DNA of 64,000 nucleotides from Bicyclus anynana (lineage: Eukaryota; Arthropoda; Insecta; Lepidoptera; Nymphalidae): contig NC_069086.1 in NCBI RefSeq assembly GCF_947172395.1, forward strand, positions 14,645,572 to 14,709,571. Reading direction: 5' to 3'. The position numbers were made by a program, and so were the translations under genes. Every line of letters starts with the position of its first letter. Position 1 is the first letter of the stretch. A model generated the notes under the pieces. It saw only the letters and a program-made list of their open reading frames with translations, was not told the origin of the DNA and made no database searches. This document shows positions 61,101 through 64,000 of this stretch, piece after piece.

Positions 61101-64000
61101 ATTGCTGCAGTACATAAATCATCGCCTTTAAAACAGCAAAACTTTATTCATACTAGAGACTCCATTGTATAGGAAAATACAAGTCTGATATAGGGTCTAG
61201 CATGCGTAAAGGATTGTATTAAAGTGTAATTGTTTACTTAAATGGAACTAACACAACAAGGAACTTCGTCGGTTTTTAATATTTTCAAGGTTTGCGTAAG
61301 ACCACAGGATTTGGCTCTCGGTCTCAAGGTCCGTTCAGCTCACCCGATTACTCTTTTCGAAACGCGCATTTACCAGCTTAATCCTCAAGTCAGGCGTATG
61401 AAAAGAAATTTTACTTCAAATACAATTTAGATACGTTTATAACACCACTACTTTAGACATAACAAGCCGCATAGCCGAAGGGCGGATAACTCGAATAACA
61501 GATTGGGATCAATCAAAAGACAATGTTGGTCGATTTCGATTCTGTGAAGTGACCACATCAAAAGTGTTGCAGGAAGCCGCTGTTCACAAGTGGCAAGGGA
61601 TTGTTAATTTTGAAAGTCTGTAAACAAAGCCATATTTACTTTTCATCAAAAAAATCGAAACAGTCCGCCTGAACAATACTTGCGGACTGATCCGATTTTT
61701 TTGATGAAAGTATATATGGCTTTGTTCTAGAAGGAAGGAAAAGAAGCTAGTCTAGAAGTTTATAAAAAACCTATGAAGCGAAGTGTTTTGGCTCTATGTT
61801 CCTGAGCTTCCGTTTTTCCTACTGCTTACTTAGGCTGCATCATCGCTTACCATCAGGCGTGATTGCAGCCAAGCGCTGACGCATACAAAAATGTAGTGGA
61901 CGTCTATCTGCCGATAAGATTTGATTATGATTATGACACTGGTAGTTGAAATTGGTTTTACTATTGTATAATGACAGTCAGACAGGATTAAGAAATTAAA
62001 AATCACGTGTCTCAAACGGTGGAAAGGAAAACATCGTGAGGAAACCTGCACACCTAAGAATTTTCATAATTCTCTGCGTGTGTGAAGTCTGCCAATCCGC
62101 ATTGGGCTAGCTCGGTGGACTATTGGCCTAATCCCTCTCATTCTAAAAGGAAACTCGAGCTCAGCAGTAAGCCGAAGTAAGGTTGATAATAATAATAATA
62201 ATTGTATAATGACACTTGTGATTCATCTGCAGGCTCGCAGTCTTCTGGTAGAAGCCCTGCGAGCGCACGAGGCGTGCTCGACGGCGGCGCCAGTGGTGGT
62301 GGGGATGGACTCTGAGGACGACGACGCGGAGGCCGACGCACGCACGGGCGGCGGAGAAGCGCCCGCTGACAGAGCTACCTTACCGGTAAGTAGAGCCTAT
62401 GGCCCCGTACACACAATATTTATGTCAATAGATTAGGCTAAGGTAATTACTGTCTCAAAGGTCTATTGGAGTTTCGTGATGGATCTAAGCTCATTGTAAA
62501 GAGGGAGGTCTAGCTGTAAGCTGATAATAATGATGATGAGACCCTTAGGTATGTCTTGAAAAATCTTACTCTCTTTTATTCAGAGAGTGAAGTGAGAGTC
62601 CGAATGATTTTTCTCGAGTAATTGTTTTCTGAATAGAGTGTATGGTCTGAATAGATTTTTGTCTAGGATTCCCGCCACGAGATATCTTGTGAAGACTACA
62701 ATGGCATCGAAAATATAGCTCTTTCGTCCCATCGCAGCGAAAGAGAAAACAATATTTTCGATTTAGGCGCTGTTGTACACTTTCTCTCTCTTCTCGAACT
62801 AATGTCGATGACATGCTAGGTCTACTAAACGTTCCTTATCATTCAATTTTAACAGCATACTACAGGACCAGACCTCACTGAATTTGGAGTTTACACACTA
62901 CTTTGGACGGAATTCTTTTTCTGAAAATTTTGTAGAAAGAAAATCTCTATATGTACCAGTCGAGCCTGTGATTCGAAGCCTCATAGGCAAACCAATGGAC
63001 GGACGAGTCGGTTTACAAGATGTCTATTTTCCGTAGAGCGGAGCAAGCAGCCCACTGAGCGGTTCGATATCGTCTCGACACTCGGCCGTGATGTCGTCCA
63101 GCGCGGTGTCCGTCGCCGCCGCCACCATGACGGTGCAGCAGGCGGAGGCTCCCAAGGTGAAGGTGGCTTACGAAATGTGTGAATTATTTATGTGCACCAT
63201 ACTATTAGCCTTTTTCCTGGGATTTTTTTTATTAAATTCTGCTTGGAACAGCACCGGTGGGGGCAAACATACCTTTTGAAGTTTCTATTGACAATAACGT
63301 CAAACGTATAGAATTGTAATAAAACTAACAGATGATTTATGTACCTGGAATATTTAAGAATTGAAGAATGCGTAATAAAAGGATAAAAAAATTCATTTCG
63401 TGATTGGTGGATGGTGACTTCAATAGAGATTTTAAAACATATATGTACCCCTTGTGCTTTTCCTAGCGTATTTTTTTTTTAATTTCCCTGGAATAAGACT
63501 CATTGTGGCTGGCAATCGCACTATTAGTCTGCTTTTCAATATGCATTGCTTTAACACTGACTTATATTAAACTATGCACTAAATATTCAACTAATATTTA
63601 ATCTTAAAAATCATTTTAACGAGGCATTAAATATGGCACATTTACACACTTCTATCGATTAATACACACATAATGTTTTGTTATATAGTTTTATCTAAAA
63701 AGTAAAAACGAAGCAAATATACCGACATTGGTTGTAGTACTGTTGCCCTTTTCAAAGAAACTTTTCAGTTTCCGATCAGTCAAAAAATATCCAAAATTCA
63801 TTGAACAAGGTCTACGATGCTTTTAAATTTATCAGATACATGTTTTTCGGTCTATATATTGAAGGATTACATTTCAGTTGGCGCTGGATGACTTCACGTG
63901 TCAACTAGGCGAGTCTGACGCTAGAGCGTTAGTCGACTTGCTGAAGCTGGCCGCAGCGGGGCGCGTGCCCGACGCTAGCAGTGCGGTCAAGGTCATCACC
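17535..64000 (+). CDS. HERC2: HERC2, giant HECT-family E3 ubiquitin ligase (continues off right edge)
   Basis: HERC2 is a scaffold-type E3 ligase linked in vertebrates to DNA repair, centrosome integrity and protein quality control. I reconstructed 65 coding exons here, about 11.05 kb of coding sequence (3,684 codons). They are listed in the block entries below; every junction has an AG acceptor and GT donor and the phases agree throughout. Approximate domains: Cys-rich module 75-102, first RCC1-like propeller 487-835, cytochrome b5-like 1235-1313, MIB/HERC2 2013-2121, UBA-like 2687-2720, CPH about 2790-2910, DOC 2911-3112, second propeller 3112-3505. Vertebrate HERC2 (about 4,830 residues) then has a third propeller and HECT domain, which must lie past 64000. 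Start: ATG at 17535, the first in frame; the GTG two codons earlier is not needed. Exons are GC-rich against AT-rich introns. Confidence 0.95.
18051..18888 (+). other. HERC2 intron 2, nothing recognisable
   Basis: About 840 bp of AT-rich sequence between GTGATT and TATGTAG. I see no repeat, RNA gene or open frame that I can support. Confidence 0.6.
21312..21400 (+). pseudogene. Decayed copy of HERC2 exon 9 fragment, in intron 6
   Basis: The stretch TTGGCGTTATTGTTGACACA through GCCTTATAATACCATG follows exon 9 (22917-22980) codon by codon and encodes LALLLTHDGTVYILPYNTM against LALLLTHDGAVYTLPYDTM. By hand about 50 of 63 bases match, with more synonymous than replacement changes. GTAAGT follows. 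The upstream side also resembles exon 9 but has lost about 17 bp and gains a stop. It sits 1.5 kb upstream of the real exon. Confidence 0.75.
22828..27630 (+). CDS. HERC2: HERC2 exons 9-15: first RCC1-like propeller (RLD1)
   Basis: Exons: 22828-22996, 23576-23786, 24600-24748, 25222-25381, 25829-25926, 26751-26906, 27525-27630. RCC1 blades show the W-G-x-G-x-x-G-x-L-G-H-G pattern: AWSWGAGEDGRLGHGDT (exon 10), LYTWGRGAQGRLGHGT (exon 11), VYTWGKGDGYRLGHGN (exon 13). Exon 12 should be a blade too but is degenerate (QVFGDSEAGTPRTL, no GKLG motif), and exon 14 is weak (LYAWGTHERAQ). In human HERC2 these propellers are protein-binding surfaces. Exon 11 begins 14 bp after the end of a MITE. Confidence 0.93.
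23330..23415. repeat. SINE 3'-tail fragment in HERC2 intron 9
   Basis: Contains CATCATCGCTTACTATCAGG, the tail word shared with the SINE at 59698 and fragments near 46480 and 61840. The rest of the element is missing. Confidence 0.5.
23817..23886 (+). repeat. Two-copy tandem repeat, about 39 bp period
   Basis: The words GACAATATATGACTAGTTAT and GACACGTC occur twice with a spacing of 39 bp just after exon 10. No coding role. Confidence 0.7.
24398..24586. mobile_element. MITE-like foldback element abutting HERC2 exon 11
   Basis: Terminal arms TATAGCTTGGCTAATTCG... and the mirrored ...CGAACTTGCCAAGCTGTA enclose GC-rich sequence with CACTCCCGATGGTCCGCGCG. A relative with the same ends lies at 374-517. 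The right end is 14 bp from exon 11, so the last bases before the acceptor (TTTATCATTATAG) directly follow the element. Confidence 0.7.
27710..36865 (+). CDS. HERC2: HERC2 exons 16-23: helical region between RLD1 and cytochrome b5-like domain
   Basis: Exons: 27710-27815, 28269-28491, 33871-34015, 34095-34177, 34249-34328, 34853-34995, 35455-35651, 36649-36865. Exon 17 contains VHAWQCARGNDIDET, a run of seven alanines coded mainly by GCG, and AAWPILLPTPQIRAQHLIAL, matching the vertebrate SGWSVLLPTAEERARALSAL region. Exon 18 has ARFMTELLVWSLLGGGGLRD. Exon 22 (RLLFSEAMWSRGGRSTRGGV) and exon 23 (CDEAARTLPSAQKLDADLLG) fit the poorly characterised helical part. Intron 17 (28492-33870) is the longest in the window and holds a nested transposon complex. 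Confidence 0.9.
27893..27949. repeat. Perfect 21 bp inverted repeat in HERC2 intron 16
   Basis: Arm AAAGTACCTCTACCACTTACC at 27893-27913 is repeated as its exact reverse complement at 27929-27949 with a 15 bp loop. Confidence 0.7.
28928..33830. mobile_element. Nested inverted-repeat transposon complex in HERC2 intron 17
   Basis: Outer layer: 28928-28985 (TGTAACGATGATTTACAACT ... TCTATCTCTCTCTTTC) is mirrored at about 33755-33825. Middle layer: 28992-29152 (ATCAATGTCCGGAATCCATC to GTGAATGTTCGCCA) is an inverted repeat of about 33555-33710, nearly exact over some 150 bp. Inner layer: 33458-33521 and 33685-33748 are exact reverse complements of about 64 bp. Partial ends recur at 33420-33457. 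The 4.3 kb interior (29160-33420) has no frame above 140 codons and no transposase that I recognise, so it looks non-autonomous. It also has a run of 14 G at about 29949. Confidence 0.8.
30638..31139 (+). repeat. Two tandem 251 bp units inside the intron 17 transposon complex
   Basis: The unit starts GTATGTGCTTAACGCTATGC at 30638 and again at 30889. The copies differ at only a few positions, for example CTCCGAGAAG/CTCCAAGAAG and CCCCTTATCGG/CCCCTTGTCGG. Frames of 77-140 codons on both strands here are repeats of each other and look non-genic. Confidence 0.9.
34350..34530. repeat. Probable small dispersed element in HERC2 intron 20
   Basis: Contains CACAATCGAAAATATCGTTG and a GACATGTCGTTGACATAATG end, words echoed around 62700-62820 and 48300-48440. 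Boundaries are unclear; likely one degenerate MITE family. Confidence 0.35.
34565..34700. repeat. Dispersed repeat, copy 2 (see 10620)
   Basis: Same ordered words as the Atf6 intron copy: TTCGAAGTGATAACTT, GCTTCGTAACGTAACG, TCTGGCTTCCCTTTCTCTCA, CAGCAGCAGGG. HERC2 intron 20. Confidence 0.6.
35672..36025 (+). mobile_element. 3' fragment of an RTE-like non-LTR retrotransposon
   Basis: The frame starting 35678 encodes the C-terminal end of an RTE-type reverse transcriptase polyprotein, including LRDRIRNEEIRRRTKV, AKLKWQWAGHIVRR and GRSSTRWTEDIKRVAG. It is followed by CCAGCAGTGGACGTCTATCG and a TGATGATGATGATG tail, typical of RTE elements. It starts only 21 bp after the donor of exon 22. No complete element is present. 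Confidence 0.85.
36096..36172 (+). pseudogene. Decayed copy of HERC2 exon 22 fragment, in intron 22
   Basis: The words TATGGTC, GGACGCAGTACAATCATTGCTCACGCAG (in pieces) and TATGTCTCTGCCGTCC follow exon 22 at 35474-35550 (ATGTGGTC, GGAGTACAATCGCTGC, TCACGCAGTACACGTC, TCTGCTATCG) in the same order, with small indels. It lies about 620 bp downstream of the source exon, after the RTE fragment. Confidence 0.65.
36897..37260 (+). repeat. Two tandem copies of the CTAGCGGACGC-type repeat
   Basis: Copy 1 begins CTAGCGGACACCGCGACCGC near 36900, copy 2 begins CTAGCGGACGCCCGCGAATT at about 37066. Both continue with TCGCAAAATCCGTTCTTAGC, AAACTACCTCCCTGCCAAAT and CATCTTTGTAC. Unit about 165 bp, HERC2 intron 23. 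Confidence 0.75.
37901..38138 (+). CDS. HERC2: HERC2 exon 24: cytochrome b5-like domain
   Basis: Encodes CDLQNHTKEGGSWIVVAGHV, then FDVDNFECENAST, matching the cytochrome b5-like domain of vertebrate HERC2 (ADLENHNKDGGFWTVIDGKV). At the place of the heme-ligand motif HPGG the sequence reads KEGG, so the axial histidine is missing here as in vertebrate HERC2, and the domain probably does not bind heme in the usual way. The exon starts in phase 2 (AA+G) and ends in phase 0 (CAG/GTAAGT). Confidence 0.92.
38866..42854 (+). CDS. HERC2: HERC2 exons 25-33: region between cytochrome b5-like and MIB/HERC2 domains
   Basis: Exons: 38866-39036, 39380-39610, 40197-40359, 40430-40548, 40681-40853, 40941-41524, 41840-41964, 42042-42409, 42688-42854. 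Exon 27 (HFPPEHPLEELRRALLAVLL) matches the vertebrate MFPPEHPVEEVGRLLLCCLL. Exons 28-29 contain SKWTLMRTRQQLSRGYKEV and CAPLERARFLLHEVRAAISP, equivalent to SYKEVCAPVIERLRFLFNEL. Exon 30 is unusually long (584 bp) and mostly an acidic, Lys-rich low-complexity linker. Exon 32 shows SVKYAALSGLLGASMADSVP. Exon 33 ends at the GTAAGC donor within its frame (T/GTAAGC), since only this gives the phase exon 34 needs. Confidence 0.9.
39651..39747 (+). pseudogene. Decayed copy of HERC2 exon 26 3' end, in intron 26
   Basis: GTTTCGAAAGTGAACGTCTT, AATGTCATCTGTTCGT and TTGCTATTCGCGCTGGCTGA ACAGAAATTACAT/GTAGGT repeat the end of exon 26 (39533-39610) and its donor. A 10 bp deletion relative to the source breaks the frame. 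It lies about 140 bp downstream of exon 26. Confidence 0.85.
42964..43631 (+). CDS. HERC2: HERC2 exons 34-35: MIB/HERC2 domain
   Basis: Exons: 42964-43103 and 43448-43631. The first has LSGPELASLMKIGTRVVRGK and DWKWGDQ, the second EGRVIGELGEDGWVRVAWD and AGGTNSYRMGKEGKYDLKLA. These follow human HERC2 nearly residue for residue and define the MIB/HERC2 domain, a protein-interaction module shared with Mind bomb ligases. Strongest single piece of evidence for the gene's identity. Confidence 0.96.
43821..50104 (+). CDS. HERC2: HERC2 exons 36-45: region between MIB/HERC2 and UBA-like segments
   Basis: Exons: 43821-44048, 44417-44535, 44668-44866, 45381-45532, 45868-45961, 46675-46826, 47410-47551, 47970-48095, 48635-49015, 50003-50104. 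Exon 39 contains AIVNLVRQLHSVPQWHGPL, equivalent to the vertebrate VVALLRTLHSLTQWNGLI. Exon 41 encodes ALGVVGGMEWRIRLGQRVYA and SPRAKITLLHDDN, matching VLAVIGGIDGRLRLGGQVMH and PKGKITVQFSDM. The acceptor of exon 39 (TATCTGTCAG) has a poor pyrimidine tract and was chosen because it alone keeps the phase; this start is the least certain in the gene. Exon 40 is short and diverged (SDWHWWPHTS). Confidence 0.86.
44930..45095 (+). repeat. Degenerate RTE-like fragment in HERC2 intron 38
   Basis: CACCGGAAAGCGCGG..GGTCGATCCTCAC, GATGACATCAAGAGAGT and GGAAGTCCTTAAAAGAG follow the RTE fragment at 35840-35975 with many changes. A diverged CTAGCGGAC-type piece may follow at 45150-45290. Confidence 0.6.
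46475..46560. repeat. SINE 3'-tail fragment in HERC2 intron 40
   Basis: CATCATCACTTACTATCAGG then GATTGCAGTCAAGGGCTAAC repeats the tail of the SINE at 59698-59987. Confidence 0.5.
47834..47885. repeat. Perfect 25 bp palindrome with 2 bp spacer in HERC2 intron 42
   Basis: Arm 47834-47858 (AAAAAGAGTCGGTAAACACT then CGGCA) and arm 47861-47885 are exact reverse complements. As RNA it would be a very stable hairpin; as DNA, a cruciform. Confidence 0.85.
48240..48450. repeat. Probable degenerate MITE in HERC2 intron 43
   Basis: Contains CGATTTTCGATTTTGGCGCT and GAGATATCTCGTGGCG, echoed at 62680-62780 (TTTTCGATTTAGGCGCTG, CACGAGATATCTTGTG) in a different arrangement. Boundaries unclear. Confidence 0.35.
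49082..49370. mobile_element. Foldback element with about 88 bp inverted arms in HERC2 intron 44
   Basis: Left arm 49082-49169 (AATTGATTATGAAACACGGC, CACGTGATATTAAGTCGGAG, TTTCGAACCCATACGGGGCC) is mirrored at 49281-49370 (GACCCCGTATGGGTTCGAAA, CGTGATTTTTAGCCGTGTTT CATAATCAATT) with few mismatches. The 110 bp centre is GC-rich. No coding capacity. Confidence 0.85.
50194..50939 (+). CDS. HERC2: HERC2 exons 46-47: UBA-like segment and start of CPH region
   Basis: Exons: 50194-50295 and 50707-50939. WANSAQVQQVIEMGFTRHAV then YSAIQTLGGTTLPTVEALVA has the MGF-x-R and following helix pattern of a UBA-like three-helix domain, matching VQLMEMGFSRRNIEFALKSL in human HERC2. Exon 47 continues with DEYAQYLSDIITPGMTVRCC, like DDYAVYVRENIQVGMMVRCC, the entry to the CPH domain. 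Confidence 0.9.
51709..52722 (+). CDS. HERC2: HERC2 exons 48-50: CPH domain and following strand-rich part
   Basis: Exons: 51709-51777, 51923-52094, 52627-52722. IALGDVGQVQKVERD and VEWRGLGKVTGVRALHAEVV correspond to CEGDVGKVIKLDRDGLHDLN; GDRVRVRAAVTQPRYKWGCI matches the vertebrate GDKVRVKASVTTPKYKWGSV; LTVDFPQQPGWTGQVSEMEL matches IIVDFPQQSHWTGLLSEMEL. In other HERC2/CUL7-type ligases the CPH domain binds p53-related partners; here its role is inferred by homology. Confidence 0.93.
52867..54532 (+). CDS. HERC2: HERC2 exons 51-54: DOC/APC10-like domain
   Basis: Exons: 52867-53021, 53577-53804, 54232-54351, 54431-54532. LLDSQPHTYWQSSSGTGQ then HWIRVEMRCGVRIRRLGL is the DOC domain signature (human LIDGSEPCWQSSGSQGKHWI). 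It ends with YYPCIEIGIKQNRNVNADCR VHGLYITGF, matching YHRYIEIAIKQC and IHGLILLG. The ZZ zinc finger expected between CPH and DOC in vertebrates is absent: exon 50 runs from EMELVTDQ straight to exon 51 (SEWGESAGGSAVGWRG). Confidence 0.92.
53950..54175 (+). repeat. 54 bp minisatellite, nearly four units, in HERC2 intron 52
   Basis: The unit CAGTAGGCTGGGTCTTTGCG TGCGCAT CAGTATGCTGGGTTTGTCCG CGCTCGT occurs about 3.7 times. Each unit is itself two diverged 27 bp halves. A looser match lies at 53819-53845 just after exon 52, which suggests growth from a local seed. GC-rich compared with the introns around it. Confidence 0.9.
54713..54861. mobile_element. Small MITE-like element with 13 bp terminal inverted repeats
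   Basis: AGTCGGATGCAAT at 54713-54725 and its exact reverse complement ATTGCATCCGACT at 54849-54861 bound about 150 bp of GC-richer, non-coding sequence in HERC2 intron 54. Confidence 0.65.
55297..55590 (-). mobile_element. RTE-like 3' fragment ending 30 bp before HERC2 exon 55
   Basis: On the minus strand it matches the 35672 copy, from CGAGCTATGCTTGGAGTTTC at 55590 through the reverse of CTTGATATCCTCGGTCCACC to near GCATGGACCTCC. Both copies share the same 5' end. Frameshifts and stops make it non-functional. Confidence 0.8.
55621..60648 (+). CDS. HERC2: HERC2 exons 55-61: second RCC1-like propeller (RLD2)
   Basis: Exons: 55621-55776, 57158-57319, 57652-57882, 58610-58733, 58862-58980, 59417-59572, 60417-60648. 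Seven blades are visible: VYVWGLNDKDQLAGVKGSKV, LYACGEGTNGRLGLGHSNN, VYSWGEGEDGKLGQGNR, LYTWGLGEYGRLGHGDD, VFSWGDGDFGKLG/RGGSDG, VWTWGKGDYFRLGHGCD and VWAWGDNDHGQQGNGTT. These follow human RLD2 blade for blade. It is better conserved than RLD1, as in vertebrates. Exon 57 has tandem decayed copies of its 3' end in the following intron. Confidence 0.96.
55804..56090 (-). repeat. Metulj-type SINE in HERC2 intron 55, tRNA head damaged
   Basis: Reverse complement of the 6323 copy across nearly the whole length (AATCCATATTCGGCTCACTG to ACACCCTCCGGAATCGGAGG). The head reads GCCGTGATGACCTCTGCC, missing about 11 bp of the A-box region (GCCCAGTGGAT in the 6323 copy). Confidence 0.85.
56205..56388 (-). 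repeat. tRNA-derived SINE, second family, in HERC2 intron 55
   Basis: On the minus strand it starts GCCTCAATATCTCAACGGTA with an A-box-like CTCAACGGTAAGAG, then CGGACTCATCACC at the anticodon-stem position and GGTTCGATCCC as B box. The body has TTTACCCACTCTCAATACAG and GTTGGGAGGGGAATGGGAAT. The CAT triplet at the anticodon position suggests a tRNA-Met-like source. Confidence 0.65.
56688..56928. mobile_element. Two neighbouring imperfect foldback structures in HERC2 intron 55
   Basis: 56690-56752 folds through ATGAATACTA...AACCCGTTTGATGCG with the mirrored CGCATTATAACGGATATAGT ATTCAT. 56821-56928 folds through GCGTCTACTGATCCGCATCG TACG with CGTACGATGCGGATCAGAGG ACGC. Both are non-coding and CG-rich relative to the intron. 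Confidence 0.6.
57930..58272 (+). pseudogene. Three tandem decayed copies of the HERC2 exon 57 3' end
   Basis: Copy 1 (57930-58031) reads GAACATCTATGCACAAAGGG, CCTGGGAAAGTATGGACGG, ...AAAATG/GTAAGC and stays open, encoding EHLCTKGLGKYGRLGRGDN against GHLYTWGLGEYGRLGHGDD. Copy 2 (58078-58150) has lost its end. Copy 3 (58182-58272) has TGA early but keeps AAAATG/GTAAGC. The intron bases after the donor (AGAAACATTG, TGTTTTGCTTTATA) are duplicated too, so the unit was exon end plus intron start. Confidence 0.88.
59284..59400 (+). repeat. CTAGCGGAC-type repeat fragment in HERC2 intron 59
   Basis: Begins CTAGCGGACCCGGTCAAGCT and continues TCGCTTTGACTTATG, matching the reverse of the 6905-6938 end (GAGTCAAAGCGAAGCTTGAC). 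Fragment only. Confidence 0.55.
59614..59683. repeat. Perfect 32 bp inverted repeat in HERC2 intron 60
   Basis: Arm 59614-59645 (CAAGTGCTAAATTTTATAGT then ATA and a run of A) and its exact reverse complement at 59652-59683, with a 6 bp loop. It directly borders the SINE that follows. Confidence 0.88.
59698..59987 (-). repeat. tRNA-derived SINE, third family, in HERC2 intron 60
   Basis: On the minus strand it starts GACGGCCTCCGTGGCGCAGT (A box), then TGGATTTACAAGACAG and GGGTTCGGTCCTCGG (B box), a body with GCTAGTTACCACCCTACCGG and a tail GCATCATCACTTACCATCAG. Tail fragments recur at 23330, 46475 and 61835. The tRNA-like head lacks a full cloverleaf, so this is not a tRNA gene. Confidence 0.82.
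60952..64000 (+). CDS. HERC2: HERC2 exons 62-65: linker after RLD2 (exon 65 cut by window edge)
   Basis: Exons: 60952-61091, 62233-62385, 63037-63156, 63878-64000 (continues). Exon 62 contains RPSLAAAALSLEPPVAVQHA LSLILLAL, like the vertebrate RPSLAKILLSLDGNLAKQQA. Exon 63 is acidic (DSEDDDAEADA). Exon 64 is Ser/Ala-rich. Exon 65 starts LALDDFTCQLGESDARALVD LLKLAA, matching the vertebrate ALDEFTSLLIADDTRVVVDL segment. This linker is low in complexity and poorly conserved apart from exon 65. Confidence 0.88.
61480..61640 (+). repeat. Degenerate RTE-like fragment in HERC2 intron 62
   Basis: AATGTTGGTCGATTTCGATT, GACCACATCAAAAGTGTTGC, AGGAAGCCGCTG and a TTTGAAAGTCTGTAAA end follow 35862-35970 of the better RTE copy with many changes. 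Confidence 0.5.
61624..61725. repeat. Long near-perfect inverted repeat (about 44 bp arms) in HERC2 intron 62
   Basis: ACAAAGCCATATTTACTTTT CATCAAAAAAATCGAAACAG TCCGC is mirrored at 61682-61725 with a few mismatches and a 13 bp loop. Probably a foldback element. Confidence 0.8.
61835..61905. repeat. SINE 3'-tail fragment in HERC2 intron 62
   Basis: CTGCATCATCGCTTACCATC AGGCGTGATTGCAG matches the tail of the SINE at 59698. Confidence 0.5.
61985..62203 (+). repeat. 5'-truncated Metulj-type SINE ending 29 bp before HERC2 exon 63
   Basis: Starts inside the body (AGGATTAAGAAATTAAAAAT CACGTGTC) and runs to the 3' end (GTAAGGTTGATAATAATAAT). The tRNA head is missing. The AAT tail ends just before the acceptor TCATCTGCAG of exon 63. 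Confidence 0.82.
62570..62830. repeat. Probable MITE-like repeat in HERC2 intron 63
   Basis: Contains CCGCCACGAGATATCTTGTG, TCGAAAATATAGCTCTTTCG and CTAATGTCGATGACATGCTA GGTCTAC. The last word also occurs near 22765 (ACATGCTAGGTCTAC) in intron 8, which supports a dispersed family. Boundaries unclear. Confidence 0.45.
63157..63877 (+). other. HERC2 intron 64, nothing recognisable
   Basis: About 720 bp, AT-rich, starting GTGAAGG and ending TACATTTCAG. I see no repeat family from elsewhere in the window and no gene. Confidence 0.55.

Overview
This is animal nuclear DNA: AT-rich, with spliced genes and no operons. The interspersed repeats are of types typical of butterflies and moths: tRNA-derived SINEs of the Metulj type, RTE-like LINE tails ending in TGA/ATG microsatellites, the CTAGCGGACGC repeat and many small foldback elements. 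I infer a lepidopteran, probably a butterfly; I cannot name the species.

Layout, left to right. (1) 110-2722, minus: 5' part of an ana2/STIL-type centriole duplication gene that runs off the left edge. (2) 3436-5112, plus: mRpL30, three coding exons. (3) 5296-5937, minus: TMEM186, one exon, tail to tail with mRpL30. (4) 5938-8367: intergenic, filled with repeats. (5) 8368-16945, minus: a complete Atf6 gene, 13 coding exons, 797 residues as spliced here. (6) 17535 to beyond 64000, plus: HERC2, with 65 coding exons (about 3,684 codons) reconstructed inside the window. In order it shows a Cys-rich N-terminal module, the first RCC1-like propeller, a cytochrome b5-like domain, a MIB/HERC2 domain, a UBA-like segment, a CPH domain, a DOC/APC10 domain and the second RCC1-like propeller. 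The third propeller and the HECT domain must lie past the right edge. Exon phases join without a frameshift at every junction I derived.

mRpL30 and TMEM186 both act in mitochondria (ribosome and complex I assembly); ana2 and HERC2 both have centrosome-linked roles in other animals; ATF6 is the membrane-tethered ER-stress transcription factor. Atf6 and HERC2 are head to head across about 590 bp, and ana2 and mRpL30 across about 710 bp, so shared promoters are likely.

The least expected structure is inside HERC2. Several introns hold decayed copies of pieces of HERC2's own exons (exons 9, 22, 26 and 57, perhaps 49), and one copy of the exon 57 piece still has an open frame and a splice donor. 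Other points: a nested inverted-repeat transposon complex of about 4.9 kb in intron 17, transposon ends lying 14-31 bp upstream of four exon acceptors, a likely GC-AG intron in Atf6, and no ZZ zinc finger between the CPH and DOC regions of HERC2. All exon models come from reading splice sites and frames by eye plus remembered family sequences; none was checked against transcripts or databases.
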